A stretch of DNA of 64,000 nt from Cheiracanthium punctorium (lineage: Eukaryota; Arthropoda; Arachnida; Araneae; Cheiracanthiidae). The translations under genes and the position numbers were made by a program. The DNA lies in assembly GCA_038373885.1 (NCBI GenBank), contig JAWZYV010012260.1, forward strand, positions 186,001 to 250,000. The letters run 5' to 3'. The notes under the pieces are model-generated. The model was not told the DNA's origin. It saw nothing but the letters and a program-made list of their open reading frames with translations, and ran no database searches. Numbering within the stretch: position 1 is the stretch's first letter; each line of letters starts with the position of its first letter. Positions 61,856 through 64,000 of this stretch are shown one piece after another.

Positions 61856-63192
61856 CCCAGACAGCACATAAGCTTAAATCAAGTTTGACATTTCTTTGAA
61901 TTTGACGCATTAATGCAAGCTTGACAGTTCAACTCATTCTAAGCTGGCAGCAAGCTTGCAGAAGTCAAGTTGAATTGTCAAGCTTAAATACAGCTTGATT
62001 TAAGCTTGAAAATTGATACTCGCGTGATTTTTCCTTTTTAAAGGAGCGTTGATGGCGCCATCTGTGAAAGAGAATGGGCATTAATTGTCTAGCGTCCTCA
62101 AATTTGCTGAAAGTTCGCAAAAGATGTGTTTTATTTTTATTACCAGTGCCATATATATTACCGGCAAGGCAAACGGGGCAACTGCCCAGGGCCTACAGAT
62201 TTTAGGGCCCAAAAATCTTACATCTTACACTTTTGTAGTTTTAAAATAAAATTACAAAGGATAAAAAAAATTCAGAAGTTAAATAATTTTTTTTAATTAT
62301 AAAGTATGAACAATGAAAATAATTCAAATTTACATTTGTATAAATTAATTTAAACTTATTTTTAATTCTTCGAAATGCTCTATATCAATATAGCATACCA
62401 ATATGTAGGAAAATAACCACATTTGTAAAGAGAATTTTTAGCGTTAAAAAATAGCAAAATTTTTCAATTATTTGTTATTTTAAGAAATATTTACAAAAAT
62501 GACTAAAGTGTTTGTGTGATATAGCATTTCGAAGTAACGTTTAACTATCTGTTTCTTTCATTTCAGATTACTTAACACAAAATTTGTGTTAAGTAAACCC
62601 ATTCTATATTTCCAAATATGGAAATTCTTCAAAATAAAATACAATTATACTACGAAATTGATTTCAAAATCAGTCGTTTGTCTCGATTTTGGCCAGCAGT
62701 ATTGCTTCATGAGTGTTGCGGTACTGAAATAAAAGAAACAAATAACACATCGCCCACTTATAATATGGCGAGAAAACAGCGTGGTAAGTCACTTCAAACT
62801 TTAGTCATAGCTGCACAAGGCTCCGGTGGCGGAACGGATAGCGTGTTCGACTGCGAAGCCGAAGGGCCCGGGTTCTATTCCAGCCACGAACACTAGATGG
62901 AAACAAATTAAATTGAAATGTCAGCGTAGAGGGGGGAAAATGCGCGGAAAAATAAGTTATGTGGGGCGCGTTAGCCAGCGGGCGCCCCGTGTACTTAGAA
63001 AAAAATTTTAAGCTTGAAATGTCAAGCTTGATTCAAGTTTGAAATGTCAAGCTTAATGCAAGCTGGGCAAGTGTAAACTAGAACACTTGATTCAAGCTTG
63101 CATTAAGCTTACACGCTTGAAATTATCAAGCTTAATTCAAGCTTATTGACTTGATAAATCAAGTTTGATGCAAGTTTGCTGTGCTGTCTGGG
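61856..63192. mobile_element. TIR element with AAGCTT arrays
   Basis: Perfect 13-bp ends CCCAGACAGCACA and TGTGCTGTCTGGG. Five AAGCTT hexamers lie in the left 160 bp and seven in the right 190 bp, mostly within TCAAGCTTGA-like contexts. No transposase. A SINE sits inside at 62818-63009. No clear target duplication. Confidence 0.75.
62818..63009 (+). mobile_element. tRNA-derived SINE, family E
   Basis: Head 'ggtggcggaacggatagcg', B box 'gggttctattcc' (62871), A-rich end at 62998-63005. Confidence 0.65.
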
Positions 63193-63274
63193 TTACTAAG
63201 AACTTAAAATGATGTTCGCTAGATGGCGGTATCCAAGGAAATGGAAACGTGGGTTACGGCCAGTTATCTAATCT

Positions 63275-63470
63275 AGGGATTTAGGCCGAGGGTGGATTGC
63301 CCTCCGTGGGGGGCTTTCTAAGGGGTCCTGAGCCGTATTTACGCGAAATTTCGGAGAAAACCACGGAAAACTCCGAACGGTTAGGTCGGCGGACGCGACC
63401 AGTCACCTTCCGACTCCCAGGTCAAAGCGCTAGCGCTATACCACGGGTAGAGCTCGCGGTATCTAGGGAC
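63275..63470 (-). mobile_element. SINE, family B, inverted
   Basis: 'ccgtatttacgcgaaat' and 'aaaaccacggaaaactc' are in the order opposite to the copy at 34290. Confidence 0.65.
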
Positions 63471-63858
63471 CGGTGGTAGCCCAGTGGTTAAGGCGTTGGA
63501 CTCGTAACCGGAAGGTTGCGAGTTCGATACCGGCGTACTAAAGACCACCGTGTAGATGCGGTGTACGTGCACGTTCAATCCGTGGTTCCGAAAGTCCTCT
63601 CCGCGGTCGCTGGCAGTTTCCGAGGGGTGCAAATATTCAGAAGTCCCTCACCTTCTGATGAGGTTCCAAATTCCGGGAAGGACGTATATGCAGCTCTAAG
63701 TGACATATTCAGTGACGCGAGCTGCCCTCTCCTCGCAAACAAACAAACCTCTGAAGTGAGTACCGTGGTAGCCCTGTGGTTACGGTGTTGGACTTGTAAC
63801 CGGAAGGTAGCGAGTTCGATACCGGCGTACCACTAAAGACCACCGTGTACATTAACAT
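63471..63858 (+). mobile_element. two tandem copies of a tRNA-derived SINE, family F
   Basis: Heads at 63471 ('ggtggtagcccagtggttaa') and 63764 ('ggtagccctgtggttacgg'), each with 'aaccggaaggt' and B box 'gagttcgataccgg'. Both have a CGT- or TGT-like anticodon position, but the T stem is mispaired, so they are not tRNA genes. Confidence 0.75.
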
Positions 63859-64000
63859 TAGGGTGGTCACAAGTTATAAGGGAAAAAAAATTTTAATGTT
63901 ATTTTTTGGGGCACCCCCCCTAAAAGTTTCCAATTGACTAGAAAATGAGATTGGCAAAGTTTTAGCTCAATTGCATAATATTAACCCGTCCCGCATTGAG
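63859..64000. mobile_element. start of a TAGGGTGG-ended element, cut by the window
   Basis: TAGGGTGGTCAC begins here and 'ttttggggcacccccc' follows, echoing the TAGGGTGG ends and 'gtggggcacc' subterminal motif of the 13578-20541 element. The other end is outside the window. Confidence 0.4.

Noticed and set aside
62618..62896. Open frame of 92 codons, considered as a downstream exon
   Set aside because: It runs into a SINE, has no recognisable domain, and lies inside a non-autonomous TIR element.
63471..63545. tRNA-Thr-like sequence with a CGT anticodon position
   Set aside because: The T stem has two mismatches, and a second diverged copy follows in tandem with a shared non-tRNA body, so it is a SINE.

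Overview
The window looks like nuclear DNA of an arthropod, most likely a chelicerate such as a spider. It is AT-rich, has long introns, and is packed with broken copies of many transposon classes, including Penelope-like, Ty3, non-LTR, hAT, Tc1/mariner, pogo/Tigger and tRNA-derived SINEs. The species call is inference from this repeat mix and from a diverged TRPM-type channel gene; nothing in the sequence names the organism.

Only two host-type protein genes can be supported. The first is the 3' part of a TRPM-family cation channel on the plus strand. It has nine exons between 7983 and 46766, joined by consensus GT/AG sites in a continuous reading frame of about 560 residues, running from the pre-S1 segment through S1-S6, the pore, the TRP helix and a C-terminal coiled coil. 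The N-terminal half must lie upstream of the window. The second is an intact single-exon gene of 404 codons on the minus strand (51794-53008). It belongs to no family I know by full-length similarity, but it carries a HTE...CSPC pattern resembling a nucleic-acid or toxin-type deaminase zinc site.

Layout: 1-7982 holds foldback repeats, a decayed dispersed gene-family copy, a hairpin MITE and a non-LTR 3' end. 7983-46766 is the channel gene, whose introns hold most of the transposons: a palindromic Penelope-like element (8713-10591), a 6.96-kb TIR element with a rare transposase type (13578-20541), a Ty3 LTR element (21668-27529), a miniature Penelope palindrome (32767-33064), SINE and hAT-MITE clusters (34.3-36.2 kb), and a Tc1 element split by a hAT MITE (38.9-40.5 kb). 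46767-64000 holds the deaminase-like gene, a possible nuclear copy of mitochondrial ATP6, nested mariner/Tigger elements, a pogo-type element, and SINEs.

Several insertions could be dated relative to each other because target-site duplications survive. Three Penelope-like loci keep hammerhead-ribozyme-like ends in which helix I changes sequence but stays base-paired. This covariation and the intact deaminase-like gene are the two observations most worth following up.
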